From: Saccharicrinis fermentans DSM 9555 = JCM 21142
Lineage (GTDB): Bacteria; Bacteroidota; Bacteroidia; Bacteroidales; Marinilabiliaceae
NCBI RefSeq assembly: GCF_000517085.1
Contig: NZ_KI912107.1
Location: forward strand, 194,425-258,424
DNA length: 64,000 nt
Reading direction: 5' to 3'
Shown here: one piece after another, positions 36,774 through 47,050 of the stretch
Position numbering within the stretch: the first letter of the stretch is position 1
Layout of the letters: each line of letters begins with the position of its first letter
Made by a program: the position numbers and the translations under genes
The notes under the pieces: generated by a model
What the model saw: the letters and a program-made list of their open reading frames with translations, nothing else
Databases searched by the model: none
What the model was told of the DNA's origin: nothing

Positions 36774-38009
36774 TTATTTTTTATCGTATTTAAAAAACTC
36801 CAAATTGTGCCCCATTTTCTCTTTTTTGGTTTTCATATAAAATTCGTTATATGGGTTTGGTTTTATTTCGATAGGTATGTTTTCCACTACTTCAAGACCA
36901 TAGCCTTGTAGTCCAATTCTTTTGATTGGGTTGTTACTCATTAGTTTCATTTTGCAAACACCTAGCTCTCGGAGTATTTGTGCACCTACACCATAATCTC
37001 TTTCGTCGGCTTCAAACCCAAGTTCAACATTGGCATCAACTGTATCCAGCCCCTCTTCTTGTAGTTTGTAGGCTTTGATCTTGTTCATTAGGCCTATGCC
37101 TCTGCCTTCTTGATTCATGTAAACGATTACACCTTTCCCTTCTTTTTCAATGGTTCTCATGGCTTTATGGAGTTGCTCGCCGCATTCGCATCGTTTTGAA
37201 TGGAAAATATCTCCCGTGGCACAAGAAGAATGTACGCGCACTAAGATGGGTTCATCTGCTTTCCATTCTCCTTTTATCAAGGCCATGTGTTCAAGACCAT
37301 TGGACTTTTGTTTGAAAGGAATAAATTGAAAGTTACCATATTCAGTGGGCATATTTACTTGAACGCCTTTTATTACCAGACTTTCTTTTTTTAGTCTGTA
37401 GGCAATCAAATCCTTGATAGTGATAATTTTTAAATTGAATTTTTGGGCTATTTCGGTAAGTTGAGGAAGGCGAGCCATTGTTCCGTCTTCGTTCATAATC
37501 TCTACTAAAACACCCACAGGAGAAAGACCTGCTAACCTAGCCAGATCAACGGCTGCTTCTGTATGACCTGCTCTTCGGAGCACACCTCGTTCTTTTGCTT
37601 TTAAAGGGAAGATGTGTCCAGGCCTTCCTAAATCCTCAGGTGTGGTTTGAGGATCACAAAGAGATAGGATTGTTTTTGCTCTGTCTGAAACTGAAATACC
37701 CGTGCTACAGCCTTGTCCTATTAGGTCAACAGAAACAGTAAACGGTGTAGCGTGCAGAGCTGTGTTTTTACCTACCATTAGCTCCAGATCCAGTTCTTCG
37801 CAACGTTTTTCGGTAATGGGCGCGCAAATTAAGCCGCGACCATGTGTTGCCATAAAGTTTACCTTTTCAGGTGTCATTAACTCTCCGGCAGCAATAAAAT
37901 CTCCCTCGTTCTCTCTGTCTTCATCGTCAACGACAATGATTAATTCTCCTTTTTTGATGGCTTCAATAGCCTCTTCAATAGTGTTTAATTGATATGTTTT
38001 ATCGCTCAT
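36774..38009 (-). CDS. ribBA: Bifunctional DHBP synthase/GTP cyclohydrolase II
   Basis: 411 residues from the ATG at 38009, which matches the family N-terminus (the longer frame adds 25 unlikely residues). N-terminal 3,4-dihydroxy-2-butanone-4-phosphate synthase domain ([30 protein letters not shown]), C-terminal GTP cyclohydrolase II with zinc cysteines in [19 protein letters not shown] and the arginine-finger region [15 protein letters not shown]. It supplies both branches of riboflavin synthesis. A canonical promoter lies upstream. I see no FMN riboswitch. Confidence 0.97.
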   Translation of the reverse strand: MSDKTYQLNTIEEAIEAIKKGELIIVVDDEDRENEGDFIAAGELMTPEKVNFMATHGRGLICAPITEKRCEELDLELMVGKNTALHATPFTVSVDLIGQGCSTGISVSDRAKTILSLCDPQTTPEDLGRPGHIFPLKAKERGVLRRAGHTEAAVDLARLAGLSPVGVLVEIMNEDGTMARLPQLTEIAQKFNLKIITIKDLIAYRLKKESLVIKGVQVNMPTEYGNFQFIPFKQKSNGLEHMALIKGEWKADEPILVRVHSSCATGDIFHSKRCECGEQLHKAMRTIEKEGKGVIVYMNQEGRGIGLMNKIKAYKLQEEGLDTVDANVELGFEADERDYGVGAQILRELGVCKMKLMSNNPIKRIGLQGYGLEVVENIPIEIKPNPYNEFYMKTKKEKMGHNLEFFKYDKK

Positions 38010-38053
38010 GGCAACAATATTGTATATTATAGAATAGTTGTTTTTTAGGCTTG

Positions 38054-38084
38054 CAAAGGTAATTAAATATTTAAGCCTCGGCAA
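38054..38084 (-). promoter_or_regulatory. Predicted ribBA promoter
   Basis: Minus-strand TTG (38082-38084), 20 bp spacer, TACCTTTG (38054-38061). Expected transcription start near 38047. Confidence 0.55.
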
Positions 38085-38100
38085 TGAAATAACTCAAAGC

Positions 38101-39636
38101 CTATATATTTCGCAGGTGCTTTTTCTTCTTTTTCTTCTTAAGTCGTCCAAATAATTTTTGGAAAAAGATTATGTAGGCGTCTGAATTTAAGATGGCTGAG
38201 TCGGTGGCCGCTTTGTATGTTAAGAAAACTCCTATGGGAAATAATACAACGGATGATAACCACATGCCCATATATGGAGGCCAAACTTCTTCTTTACTCG
38301 CTTTTAATCCAAAAGTGTCGATGATGTAGTATACGATAAAGAATAATACAGAAATGACCACAGGCATGCCTAGTCCGCCTTTTCGAATAATTGCACCTAG
38401 TGGGGCGCCAATGAAAAAGAAAATAAAACAGGCGAAGGATAAAGTGAACTTTCGATGCCATTCTATTTTGTGGCGAACCAGATGATAGTCAACTTTGTCT
38501 ATTTTGATGAGCTGTTCGTCTATTTGTGCCTTGGTGTCGCGGGCTCGTCTTACCGCATTTTCAAGAATCATGACTTTTTTTTGTGCGTCAAGTGTTTCAA
38601 ACACACTGTCTATATTGGCAATTGGAAAATTTTCTATTAGGCTTTGATTGAGCTGCTGTTTTAGTGTTGAATCTGCCACTGCATTCTTATCTATCTTTTG
38701 TTTTATTTTTCGCTTTGTAGCTTTGTTCTGAACAAAGTAATTGCTCTGAATGCGGGGCTTTAATTTTTCTATTTGTTTGTCTCTTTGCTGTTGCAGGGAG
38801 TCGGAGTCGTGCCCCAACTGTGCCAGATTTTTCATTCTGTTGTGGCCCTTGAACAGCCCTTCGTCATAACGGCTGAAATCCATTCCTTGCATGGGAATTA
38901 ATGCTACTTGTTTTTTGAAATGATCTACCCTAAATTGTTGCTTGTCTCTTTTTCTGATGTTCCTCTTTTGTCGGTCAGCGTTTTCGTCGTAGGTAATGCC
39001 ATCCCATAGTGTTAACTTTAAGAATTTTTTGTCATCGGAAAAATCCAGCTTCCCTGAATCAGCAATGGTGACATTACTATTTTTAGCAAGCTTATTTCTG
39101 TGATCGTAAATCATAATGTCGTAGAGCATATCATTGGTCTTCGACTTTTTTTCTATTTTGATGCTGAAATTTGTGAGTCCGTCGTAAAATATTTTTTCTT
39201 TGATGTCAAATTCCGGACTGGCTTGACGTACAGAATATAAAAGGCTGTATAGTTTTAGGTTGGCAACTGGTAGTATGTTGTTAGAGAATTTGAAAGCTCC
39301 AATACAAACGATGACGGTGAATATGATCAGTGGAGCCATTATGCGGGGTAATGAAATTCCGGCTGATTTAAGTGCCGTTAATTCATAGTTTTCTCCCAAA
39401 TTACCAAACGACATCAATGAGGCCAATAGTATGGCCAGAGGTAAGGCCATTGGTACCACCTGTAGTGAGGCGTAAAACATTAGTTCTGCCAATACGTTTA
39501 CTTCTAAGCCTTTGCCAACCAGGTCGTCTACATATCTCCATAGAAATTGCATCACCAATATAAAAAGCGAAATAAAAAAGGTCATGATGAGTGGACTCAA
39601 ATAACTTTTTAAGATGAAAATATGCAGTCGCTTCAT
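38101..39636 (-). CDS. LptF/LptG (YjgP/YjgQ) family permease
   Basis: 511 residues: three N-terminal membrane helices (about 10-115), a large periplasmic beta-jellyroll-like region with a Lys/Gln-rich helical insert (about 120-390), three C-terminal helices (about 395-490) and a very basic tail (KLFGRLKKKKKKKHL). This is the transmembrane subunit family of the LPS export ABC machinery (with LptB and LptC), which extracts LPS from the inner membrane. It is larger than E. coli LptF/G, as is typical in Bacteroidota. ribBA lies downstream but has its own promoter. Confidence 0.88.
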   Translation of the reverse strand: MKRLHIFILKSYLSPLIMTFFISLFILVMQFLWRYVDDLVGKGLEVNVLAELMFYASLQVVPMALPLAILLASLMSFGNLGENYELTALKSAGISLPRIMAPLIIFTVIVCIGAFKFSNNILPVANLKLYSLLYSVRQASPEFDIKEKIFYDGLTNFSIKIEKKSKTNDMLYDIMIYDHRNKLAKNSNVTIADSGKLDFSDDKKFLKLTLWDGITYDENADRQKRNIRKRDKQQFRVDHFKKQVALIPMQGMDFSRYDEGLFKGHNRMKNLAQLGHDSDSLQQQRDKQIEKLKPRIQSNYFVQNKATKRKIKQKIDKNAVADSTLKQQLNQSLIENFPIANIDSVFETLDAQKKVMILENAVRRARDTKAQIDEQLIKIDKVDYHLVRHKIEWHRKFTLSFACFIFFFIGAPLGAIIRKGGLGMPVVISVLFFIVYYIIDTFGLKASKEEVWPPYMGMWLSSVVLFPIGVFLTYKAATDSAILNSDAYIIFFQKLFGRLKKKKKKKHLRNI

Positions 39637-39757
39637 TTTTTCTGTTTTGTTTTTTTGCTGTCGATATGCATGAATAATGCCAAAAAAAAAGCATTCTTGG
39701 AATTGGTAAAGTTCCAGAATGCAAAGTTAATTTAAAATTTTAATGTTTGGTAAGAAA

Positions 39758-40147
39758 TTAAACAGAGCCTAAACCATGTTTAAGTTGATCTATCTGCTGG
39801 TTCCATAGTTCAATGGAATCTTCTTTTTCATCATTTTCGATAAAGTCGGTTACCACAAGAGCTGTTTCTCCGGTTATTTCATCTACATTGATGCTAAATT
39901 CAAAATAAGTATTTTCTTCTTCGTCATCCGTCCAATGAAAACGGATATGTTTGTTGTCTTTTTTGGAAATTAACTTGGCTTCTTGTCCGGTTCCTTCCCA
40001 TATGAAAGTATATTTATCTCCTTTTACATTTACATCATCAGCAAACCATTCCGAGAGTCCGCTTGGGGTAGATAAGCGGTTGAACAAGATGGAAGGCGAA
40101 GTTTTAATAATGAATTCAAGCTCAATTTTTTCTTTTAGTTCTGCCAT
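39758..40147 (-). CDS. START-like domain (SRPBCC/AHSA1) protein
   Basis: 129 residues with the helix-grip fold of the AHSA1/START-like group (IELEFIIKTSPSILFNRLSTPSGLSEWFADDVNV then HIRFHWTD). No signal peptide; cytoplasmic. This small family is broadly present in Bacteroidota, near LptF/G-type permeases. Function unknown, possibly ligand or co-chaperone binding. Confidence 0.8.
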   Translation of the reverse strand: MAELKEKIELEFIIKTSPSILFNRLSTPSGLSEWFADDVNVKGDKYTFIWEGTGQEAKLISKKDNKHIRFHWTDDEEENTYFEFSINVDEITGETALVVTDFIENDEKEDSIELWNQQIDQLKHGLGSV

Positions 40148-40409
40148 TGCATAAATTATTGTTGGGTTAAATGTACCGCGTACAATATAGTATATTTAAC
40201 GCTATTTACGAAACCAGCTATTTATTTATTCTGCGTCTCGTAATAGTATCTTCTTCTTCTTTGTTGTTTTAATGTTTGTAATAATGTTCTCTTATATAGG
40301 GTAATAGAGAGTCTGATTGCTAAATTACGTGATAAATTTTGGATCTGTCAATAGCAATAGCCTTTTAATTGTTCTATTCCATTACTTTTGTGTGCAAATT
40401 TGAATGTGA

Positions 40410-41210
40410 ATGAATGCGAAAAATAGAAAATCACTGCGCTTATTGTTGGTGTATACGCTATGTGCTTTATTGTTGGTTGCGCCTATATTTATTTTACCCA
40501 TACGGCAAATAGCCGTTTTTCAGGGCGCCTGGGTACGTGTTTTGATATGGATAACAAATACAGGGGGTACCTGGGGCATAGGATTGTTGTTGCTCGTGTG
40601 TTCCTTTTTGCTTGGTTGGGAAGGAGTGCTTAGGGTTAAATTGCTGAATGTTTGTCGTTTGTTTTTTCTTTTGTCTTTTTTTGTTGGGTCTACAGCCTTG
40701 GTAAACGAGCTTTTAATAAAAGAGCAATTGAAAATTCATAGACCCAGCATCCGGTTTTTAGAAAAGGAAATTGGACTCAACGCTGATGGCTTTTACCAAC
40801 AGGAGAATAAGCAATTGAGAAGGGAGTATTTAAAAAAATATTTATTGGATCGCAAAAGTCAGAAAATAAAGGTGAAAGGGGCGTGTTTAAATGATGATGT
40901 ATTACAGGTGTGGATTAAAGAGGCAGGCTATTCTTTCCCTTCAGGGCATACTGTGTCTGCTTTTTTGGTGACTATATTGCTTGGGTATTTGATAATTGTT
41001 AGAAAGGGGAGTTTATATAAGTATTGGCTTGTCGTATTGTTTATGTGGGCTGTTGTGATTGCTTATTCGAGGGTAGTCTTGGGCGTGCATACTCCGGTAG
41101 ATGTTTTTGGGGGAGCCGTATGGGGTAGTGTAATTAGTTTTGGGTTAATATTGTCTGGTTCGTTAAAAAGCGTCTTTGTCAACAAGGAGCCCCTTAAAAA
41201 AATAGGGTAA
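40410..41210 (+). CDS. PAP2-family phosphatase
   Basis: 266 residues, membrane phosphatase with the three PAP2 motifs: KEQLKIHRP (about 108-116), FPSGHT (about 176-181, catalytic His) and SRVVLGVHTPVDV (about 219-231). Six membrane helices with a soluble insert between motifs 1 and 2. Lipid phosphatase (phosphatidic acid, undecaprenyl or lipid A phosphate) activity at the periplasmic face is likely. A terminator follows immediately. Confidence 0.9.
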   Translation: MNAKNRKSLRLLLVYTLCALLLVAPIFILPIRQIAVFQGAWVRVLIWITNTGGTWGIGLLLLVCSFLLGWEGVLRVKLLNVCRLFFLLSFFVGSTALVNELLIKEQLKIHRPSIRFLEKEIGLNADGFYQQENKQLRREYLKKYLLDRKSQKIKVKGACLNDDVLQVWIKEAGYSFPSGHTVSAFLVTILLGYLIIVRKGSLYKYWLVVLFMWAVVIAYSRVVLGVHTPVDVFGGAVWGSVISFGLILSGSLKSVFVNKEPLKKIG

Positions 41211-41214
41211 TAAA

Positions 41215-41243
41215 AAAGGACAGATTAAAAAAATCTGTCCTTT
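41215..41243 (+). terminator. Terminator after the PAP2 gene
   Basis: A perfect 12-bp stem (AAAGGACAGATT with AATCTGTCCTTT, 5-base loop), 4 bp after the stop. The remaining gap to 41485 has no gene. Confidence 0.8.
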
Positions 41244-41485
41244 ACCCTTAATTCAGCTAACTAAATCCAAGTTTTATGAAAAATCCCTGATGCAAATATG
41301 TGCAATAATGTTAGATGTTTTGAGTTAAGAATGGTTAAATAATGTTATTAGATGAATCGTAGCATGTCGAAGTAATAATTTAGTATGGGGGATAGATATT
41401 TTTTATGAAGAAAAATATCGTCTTACATTGATATTAGAATGTTCATGCCCTGCTTGTTGAACGCTTGTCGTGAGTAGGGTACTTG

Positions 41486-41848
41486 TTATAAGTTTTCTTC
41501 TTTATCGTGTTTGTCGTCCAGTTTCTTTTGTAATAAATAGTAAACCAATAAACTTGCTCCTCCAATGATAAATACAGGAGCTAGGTAAGCAACGGTTTCG
41601 TCTATGCTGGTGTTGTGTGCTAGATATTCGCCGATCAATAGACCAAAACCAATACCTATAGATAAAATGCCAAATTTTAGGGCCTGGCTTACCAATGGCT
41701 TATGATGACCTTGGTTAAATAGGGAGGCATCTTTTCCTGCTGCTATCAGCGATGTTCTTTCTATTCTTCTATTTTTATAGTAAGAAGTCATGATGATCAT
41801 GGTGAAAATGCCGGTAAATAATACGATGGGAACTAATATATCGTCCAT
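41486..41848 (-). CDS. Small membrane protein (DUF6249-like)
   Basis: 120 residues with three membrane segments (about 5-22, 57-75, 88-107), a basic loop (YYKNRRIERTSLIAAGKD) and an acidic/Lys-rich C-terminus. Such proteins are often seen near ECF sigma genes, but none is here. Function unknown; divergent from recQ. Confidence 0.65.
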   Translation of the reverse strand: MDDILVPIVLFTGIFTMIIMTSYYKNRRIERTSLIAAGKDASLFNQGHHKPLVSQALKFGILSIGIGFGLLIGEYLAHNTSIDETVAYLAPVFIIGGASLLVYYLLQKKLDDKHDKEENL

Positions 41849-41962
41849 AGTGAATTGATTATTGAGTTTTTTATATGTTTCTATTACTTTAGACTACGTG
41901 ATGAAAATACTGGTTACATTATTTTAAAGAAAAAAGATGCGAAAATTGAATACTTTTGAATT

Positions 41963-44074
41963 ATGGTTATAGAACAAGCAAAGGAAATACTGAAGGATAT
42001 TTTTGGCTATAGCAGTTTTCGCCCAATGCAAGAGAAGGTAATTGAGGCAGCTTTAAACAAGAAGGATTGTTTGGTTTTGATGCCAACGGGAGGAGGGAAG
42101 TCAATTTGTTTTCAAATACCAGCATTGGCATTGTCTGGTGTTACCATTGTTGTATCTCCGCTTATTGCTTTGATGAAAGATCAGGTGGAAGCATTGAAGG
42201 TAAATGGTGTAAGTGCTGAATATTTAAATAGTTCTTTGTCTGAACAGGAACAGTCTGTTATCATAGAGCGTTTACACAAGGGAGATATAAAACTGTTGTA
42301 TGTTTCTCCTGAAAAGATGAATTCGGAGAGCTTTTACTATATTATGCTGCAAGTTAATGTGAATTTGATCGCTATTGACGAGGCGCATTGTATCTCCTCG
42401 TGGGGGCATGATTTTAGGCCGGATTATAAAAAATTGGGGTATCTAAAAAAACAGTTTAAGGATGTGCCTATTATGGCCTTGACAGCCACGGCGGATCCGT
42501 TGACTCAGAATGATATTGCCATTCAGCTAAGGCTTAGTAAACCTAAAATTTTTAAAGATTCGTTTAGTAGACCGAATATTTTTATTGAAGCGCGTCCTGC
42601 TTATAAGCGTAAAGAGGTTATTCTAGATTTCATACAGGAACGGGAAGATGAGTCAGGTATTGTGTATTGCTTAAGTAAGAAGAATACCGAAGATTTATCG
42701 CGTTTTTTACGAAGCAATGGTGTGTCTTCTGGTTTTTATCATGCTGGTATGGATCCTTCTCTTCGTAATAGAGTACAAAATGACTTTATTAATGATAGAA
42801 TAAAGGTAGTTTGTGCCACCATTGCATTTGGTATGGGTATTGATAAATCCAATGTGAGATGGGTTATTCATCATAATTTGCCCAAGAACATCGAAGGTTA
42901 TTACCAGGAGATTGGTCGGAGCGGGAGAGACGGGATGCCAGCACATGCTCTTTTGTTTTATGGTTATCAGGATTATAAAGTTCTGTCCAGCTTCAATGAG
43001 GAGTCGGAGCGGAAGGTGATATTAAATGCGCGATTAGATCGAATGTTGCATTTTGCAGAATCTAATCATTGTCGCCGAAAATTGTTGCTCAATTATTTTG
43101 GGGAATGGACCATGGATAATTGTGGGGAGTGTGATAATTGCAAAGGTAGTCCTTCTTTATTCGACGGAACTGTTTTGGCTCAAAAAGCTTTGTCGGCAGT
43201 GGCTAGATTGCGGGGGCGATTGCCTAAGGAGTTGTTGCCGAAGGTGATGACCGGAGATCGTACTCCGGATGTTGTGGCTGGTGGCTTTGATGTGATTAAA
43301 ACTTTTGGAGCGGGGGCTGATGTTTCCGGTGATGATTGGGAAAGGATTGTTAATCAGTTGGTGAGTTTAGGTTATCTTAAGGTAGAATATCAGTTGGGTA
43401 GTATACTGGCTTTAACTCCTTTAAGTGATAAAGTGCTTTTTGAAGGTAAAACAGTGATGCTACATCGTTTGAATGAGAAGATTAAAAGAGCAAAAAAAGT
43501 TACGAGAAAAAAACAAATTACAGCGAGCTCGTTTGATCAAGAGAAAGGGTTGTTTGAAAGGTTACGTCAGCTTCGGCGGTCAATGGCTGTGGAACAGGGA
43601 GTCCCTCCTTATATTTTGTTTTCTGATGCTACGCTTTCGGAAATGGTTGAACGTCGGCCTACCAACGAATGGGAAATGAAAGATATATCGGGTGTGGGGA
43701 ATACTAAGTGGGAGAGATATGGGCAAGCTTTTGTGGATGAGATTTTGGCGTTTATGCAGCAAAAAAATAAGAAGGCCGTCCCCGTTTATATGAAGACGTT
43801 AGAGCTATATAAACAAGGGCTTTCTCCTGAAGTAATCGCTGCACGTGCGGGGGTGAATATTATTACTGTTTATTCTCACCTGGCCACCTTGTTTGAAAAG
43901 GGGGAAGAGGTGGATATTGAACAGTATGTGATGCCATACGAATTGACAGAGATTGAGAAGATTGTTCAACGAAATCCTGGTTTTTCGTTACAGGAAATAT
44001 TTGAAGCTACCAACCGGCAAATACCTCATCATATTATTCGGTTGTCAATGAGTTTGTTAAAAAAAAGAAGGTGA
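41963..44074 (+). CDS. recQ: ATP-dependent DNA helicase RecQ
   Basis: 703-residue RecQ. Walker A with MPTGGGKS at 40-47, DEAH box at 139-142, SF2 helicase C-terminal domain (VCATIAFGMGIDKSNVRWVIH; YYQEIGRSGRDG), RQC zinc-binding cysteines (C..NCGECDNC), a winged-helix part, HRDC domain (about 530-600), and an extra C-terminal helix-turn-helix domain (LSPEVIAARAGVNIITVYSHLATL) found in Bacteroidota RecQ. 3'-5' helicase for recombination and fork repair. Divergent from the small membrane protein gene. Confidence 0.96.
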   Translation: MVIEQAKEILKDIFGYSSFRPMQEKVIEAALNKKDCLVLMPTGGGKSICFQIPALALSGVTIVVSPLIALMKDQVEALKVNGVSAEYLNSSLSEQEQSVIIERLHKGDIKLLYVSPEKMNSESFYYIMLQVNVNLIAIDEAHCISSWGHDFRPDYKKLGYLKKQFKDVPIMALTATADPLTQNDIAIQLRLSKPKIFKDSFSRPNIFIEARPAYKRKEVILDFIQEREDESGIVYCLSKKNTEDLSRFLRSNGVSSGFYHAGMDPSLRNRVQNDFINDRIKVVCATIAFGMGIDKSNVRWVIHHNLPKNIEGYYQEIGRSGRDGMPAHALLFYGYQDYKVLSSFNEESERKVILNARLDRMLHFAESNHCRRKLLLNYFGEWTMDNCGECDNCKGSPSLFDGTVLAQKALSAVARLRGRLPKELLPKVMTGDRTPDVVAGGFDVIKTFGAGADVSGDDWERIVNQLVSLGYLKVEYQLGSILALTPLSDKVLFEGKTVMLHRLNEKIKRAKKVTRKKQITASSFDQEKGLFERLRQLRRSMAVEQGVPPYILFSDATLSEMVERRPTNEWEMKDISGVGNTKWERYGQAFVDEILAFMQQKNKKAVPVYMKTLELYKQGLSPEVIAARAGVNIITVYSHLATLFEKGEEVDIEQYVMPYELTEIEKIVQRNPGFSLQEIFEATNRQIPHHIIRLSMSLLKKRR

Positions 44075-44120
44075 TTTGTATTATAAATACGCATTATGCA
44101 CAATGCATGAATAAATTAGA

Positions 44121-45677
44121 TTAGGGTGTGTTGTCAACTTTTATTTTTGGTTTCTCTAGGGTAATACGAAAGCTAAAGTCTTTGTCGTCCATCTCATCTG
44201 CGGTAGAGAATTTTATCTTTTTATTAAGGTAGCCTTTGGCGGCCACTAGAAATACATAATCAGTGTCGGGTTTTAATTTTACTTTGAAAGTGCCATCGTT
44301 GGGGGTGTTTATTTTTAAGGTTGTGCCATCGCTGCCAATGAGTCTTAGGTAGGCACCATCAACAACTTCATTGTTTGCATTTTTAATGACGCCGTTAAGG
44401 GTGAAGTGTAGCTTAGGAAGGATGAAATGGTATAGGTTATCGATTCCTTTGGAGCTACCGCGAGAAGAGGAGAGTATTCCTTCTTCTTGTGTGCCTTTAA
44501 ATGTAATGCCAAAATCGTCGGATATGCTATTGATGGGTGCACCCATGTTAGTTACTATCCATTCTTTTTCTTCGTCGGGGATAGCTTTGAAGATATCAAG
44601 GCCTCCAAAACCAATGTGGGTGTCAGAACTAAAATAGAGTGTACCATCTTCTCTCATATAGGGAAACATCTCGTCGCCTTTGGTGTTGATAGCAGAACCT
44701 AGATTCTGAGGTTCGCTCCAGGTGCCGTCTTTTGTTTGCTGTGTTCTCCATATGTCCTTGCCTCCAAATCCGCCATCTCTGTCACTCACAAAATATAAGA
44801 AATCACCATTGGTGTCAATGGCAGGATGAGCCACTACTAGACTGTCTTCGCCAATAATAATAGCTTCGGGTTCAGACCATTTACCGCCACTCCGTGTACA
44901 GTATACGATCTCTGTACCCATTGGTTTTTCGTTGTCGAAACGACAGCGTGTGTAGTAAAGTGTTTTGCCATCTGCACTTACATTGGGTGCTCCATCGTCA
45001 AAGGAAGGGTTGTTTATAGGTTCTTCAAAGGCCTCCGGATCGGACCACTCTCCTTTACTGTCTATTTTTGAATAGTAAAGGGAGGATGTGCCTTGTCCTG
45101 TAATCTTGTTTTTTCTTCTTCTTTTAGCTTCGGTACGCATTGATGAAAATATTACATAGTCATAGGAGTTGCCGGCATATGCAGGAGAAAAATCACTGAA
45201 CTTGCTATTCAATTTTTTAATTTTTTCAATCATGTAGCGATTCTCCTTAGGCTCTTTTTGCATCATCATACATGATGCTAAACCTTTTTGTGCCCGAGTG
45301 TCTGTGGGTACTTGGTCTAGGTATGTTTCGTATACAGGAATAGCTTTGTCGTATTTGGCAGCTTTACGGTATGATTCAGCCATGTATAATTGGGCTTCAC
45401 GAACCGGATAATTATAACGTATGGCTTTAGAATAGGCAGAGGCTGCCTTGGTGGGTTTATTGGTAATTCGGTAACATTCACCCATGTAATAGGAGTATTC
45501 TCCTTTGTTGTATTTGTTTTTTTCTCTAGTATAGGTGCGTTTGTATAATTCGGCAGCTCTAGTGTATTCGCCAATTTCAAAGGCTTTTTTTGCTTGTGAG
45601 ATCTTCTTTCCTCCTGAGCATTCCCAAAAAAGAAGAGGCAGGATGATAATATATGAGGCGTAATATTTTATTTTCAT
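44121..45677 (-). CDS. Lipoprotein with TPR, PD40 propeller and CarboxypepD-like domain
   Basis: 518 residues. A lipoprotein-type signal (LLFWEC) is followed by TPR repeats (about 25-140: RAAELYKRTYTREKN, YMGECYRITNKPTKAASAYSKAI), a WD40-like PD40 propeller (about 165-400; blades GAPNVSADGKTLYYT and FLYFVSDRDGGFGGKDI) and a CarboxypepD-like fold to the end. PorE-like T9SS-associated proteins have the same order plus a C-terminal OmpA domain. Here the frame stops before any such domain and recQ ends just beyond. It is likely outer-membrane anchored. A T9SS role is inference. Confidence 0.75.
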   Translation of the reverse strand: MKIKYYASYIIILPLLFWECSGGKKISQAKKAFEIGEYTRAAELYKRTYTREKNKYNKGEYSYYMGECYRITNKPTKAASAYSKAIRYNYPVREAQLYMAESYRKAAKYDKAIPVYETYLDQVPTDTRAQKGLASCMMMQKEPKENRYMIEKIKKLNSKFSDFSPAYAGNSYDYVIFSSMRTEAKRRRKNKITGQGTSSLYYSKIDSKGEWSDPEAFEEPINNPSFDDGAPNVSADGKTLYYTRCRFDNEKPMGTEIVYCTRSGGKWSEPEAIIIGEDSLVVAHPAIDTNGDFLYFVSDRDGGFGGKDIWRTQQTKDGTWSEPQNLGSAINTKGDEMFPYMREDGTLYFSSDTHIGFGGLDIFKAIPDEEKEWIVTNMGAPINSISDDFGITFKGTQEEGILSSSRGSSKGIDNLYHFILPKLHFTLNGVIKNANNEVVDGAYLRLIGSDGTTLKINTPNDGTFKVKLKPDTDYVFLVAAKGYLNKKIKFSTADEMDDKDFSFRITLEKPKIKVDNTP

Positions 45678-45929
45678 TTTTAAAACTTACTAGGGCTTGA
45701 TATCGTGTGTCTGTTTGTGTTGATGTCTTACAAGCTGTTGTTTTGTTTTACTGGATAAATAACGAACTGTAAAAGTAGCTTAAAATAGTTTGTTATAAAA
45801 ACGAAAATGTGAATGGTTTATTTTGTTGTATTCAGGTTATCTGTTGTTTGGTTTTTATTTCTCTAGCCATGCTCTCTTTGAAGTGAAGGACTTTGGCGCT
45901 CAAATGACCGCCAAAGAATGATTGTGTTG

Positions 45930-46346
45930 TTATATTTTAGTGTTTGGGGATATATAAAGTTTAATGTCTTCTTCTATGTTTTGGGTTATAACTTTTTCTT
46001 TAGAAATAAGAGAGATATTAGTATATTTAATGGAAGAGACATCTTGTGGAGGCTCTTGCATCCATACTTTTGTAGCCTTAAAGGTGTATTTATATCCTCT
46101 CTCGTAGTTAAAGTTGAGATCTTCGAAAATGATGTCAACCATCATCTGCTTTTTATCACCATTGTCGCTATCTGAGAAAATCAAAGGTTGGGTCCAAACG
46201 TCACTCATGATGCTGGTTCCGTATCCTGTTTCGGGATAGATTGTAATTTTCACATTTTTCTTTTTGTCATTTTCTTCGTCTTTTAAACAGCTGTTAAAAA
46301 TTAAGCCCAATAGAATTGCCGAAATAAGTAAATGTAGTTTGTCCAT
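45930..46346 (-). CDS. DUF4377-like lipoprotein
   Basis: 138 residues with a lipoprotein signal (ILLGLIFNSC) and a small beta-rich domain whose end (NYERGYKYTFKATKVWMQEPP...DVSSIKYTNISLISK) matches the DUF4377 pattern. Probably anchored to a membrane. Function unknown. It borders the repeat island. Confidence 0.7.
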   Translation of the reverse strand: MDKLHLLISAILLGLIFNSCLKDEENDKKKNVKITIYPETGYGTSIMSDVWTQPLIFSDSDNGDKKQMMVDIIFEDLNFNYERGYKYTFKATKVWMQEPPQDVSSIKYTNISLISKEKVITQNIEEDIKLYISPNTKI

Positions 46347-46449
46347 TTTATTTTATATTTTAACGAATAGTAAAGTGTAGATGCTAATATTTTTAATTAG
46401 TTGCGTTTCTGGTATGGTTCGGAGTTGTGTTACAACTCGATCGTAAAGA

Positions 46450-46500
46450 TTCTCGCCAACGCTGGCCATGGCTATTGTTCTGGCCAATCCTGCGGTCTTT
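46450..46500 (+). repeat. GC-rich core repeat R, copy 1
   Basis: Core of the form TCGCCAACGCyGGCCAyGG followed by CTATTGTTCTGGCCA and CCTGCGGTC, with an AT-rich tail after it. Much higher GC than the surroundings. Confidence 0.65.
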
Positions 46501-46626
46501 TTACTGATTGTTGGGCGTTTAAATGGGGATTATTCATTTATTGAGAAATGTTGAATTTGGTTTTCGCTAAATTGCAACCTTCTATGCTTTACTTGATGCT
46601 ATTTCAAAATTGAACTTTCCTCATAT

Positions 46627-46680
46627 GTCCTTTTAACTCGGGAAGGTATATTTTAAAAGGACCTCATGATAACTGCGTCA
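46627..46680 (+). repeat. Dispersed repeat D, copy 2
   Basis: Begins CCTTTTAACTCGGGAAGGTA and ends in ACCTCATGATAAC; related to 19016-19075 and 47290-47399. Confidence 0.5.
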
Positions 46681-46757
46681 TTGTCATTGCCATAAAAAGA
46701 ACCAAAAAGGTCTAGAACATTAGATCGCTACCTCCCCTGCAGCGACCAACCCAAATG

Positions 46758-46792
46758 ATGTATTAGAACTTCGTAATAGATTTTCTAATGCA
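46758..46792 (+). repeat. Minimal deletion derivative of family C MITE
   Basis: Contains the left end (ATGTATTAGAACTTCG) joined directly to the right end (TAATAGATTTTCTAATGCA), with the whole interior missing. Confidence 0.6.
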
Positions 46793-46881
46793 GCTTTTTG
46801 GTTATCTTTCCGTCCGGCACACATTTCTTTCGCGCTAGGCCAATAGCACTACCACCTCAAGTGCGCCCAGAAACCCGGATG

Positions 46882-47033
46882 ATGTATTAGAACTTCGTTA
46901 TGAGCGTTGAAATGGCAATAAAAGAAGGCTTTTCTGAGACGAGGCATAGCACCAGCTATGGTGAGTTGAAGAAAAAGTAACGAAGTGACTTCTTTTGAAG
47001 CCATTTAAAGGCGTAATAGATTTTCTAATGCAT
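46882..47033 (+). repeat. MITE-like element, family C copy 1
   Basis: 152 bp, starting ATGTATTAGAA and ending TTCTAATGCAT, with imperfect terminal inverted repeats of about 34 bp reaching inward to AAATGGC/GCCATTT. Internally self-complementary (CACCAGCTATGGTG). No coding capacity. Confidence 0.7.
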
Positions 47034-47050
47034 TTTCCGGGTTCATAGCT

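Noticed and set aside
38010-38100. FMN riboswitch before ribBA
   Set aside because: The leader is short and shows only a promoter; no aptamer-like structure is visible.
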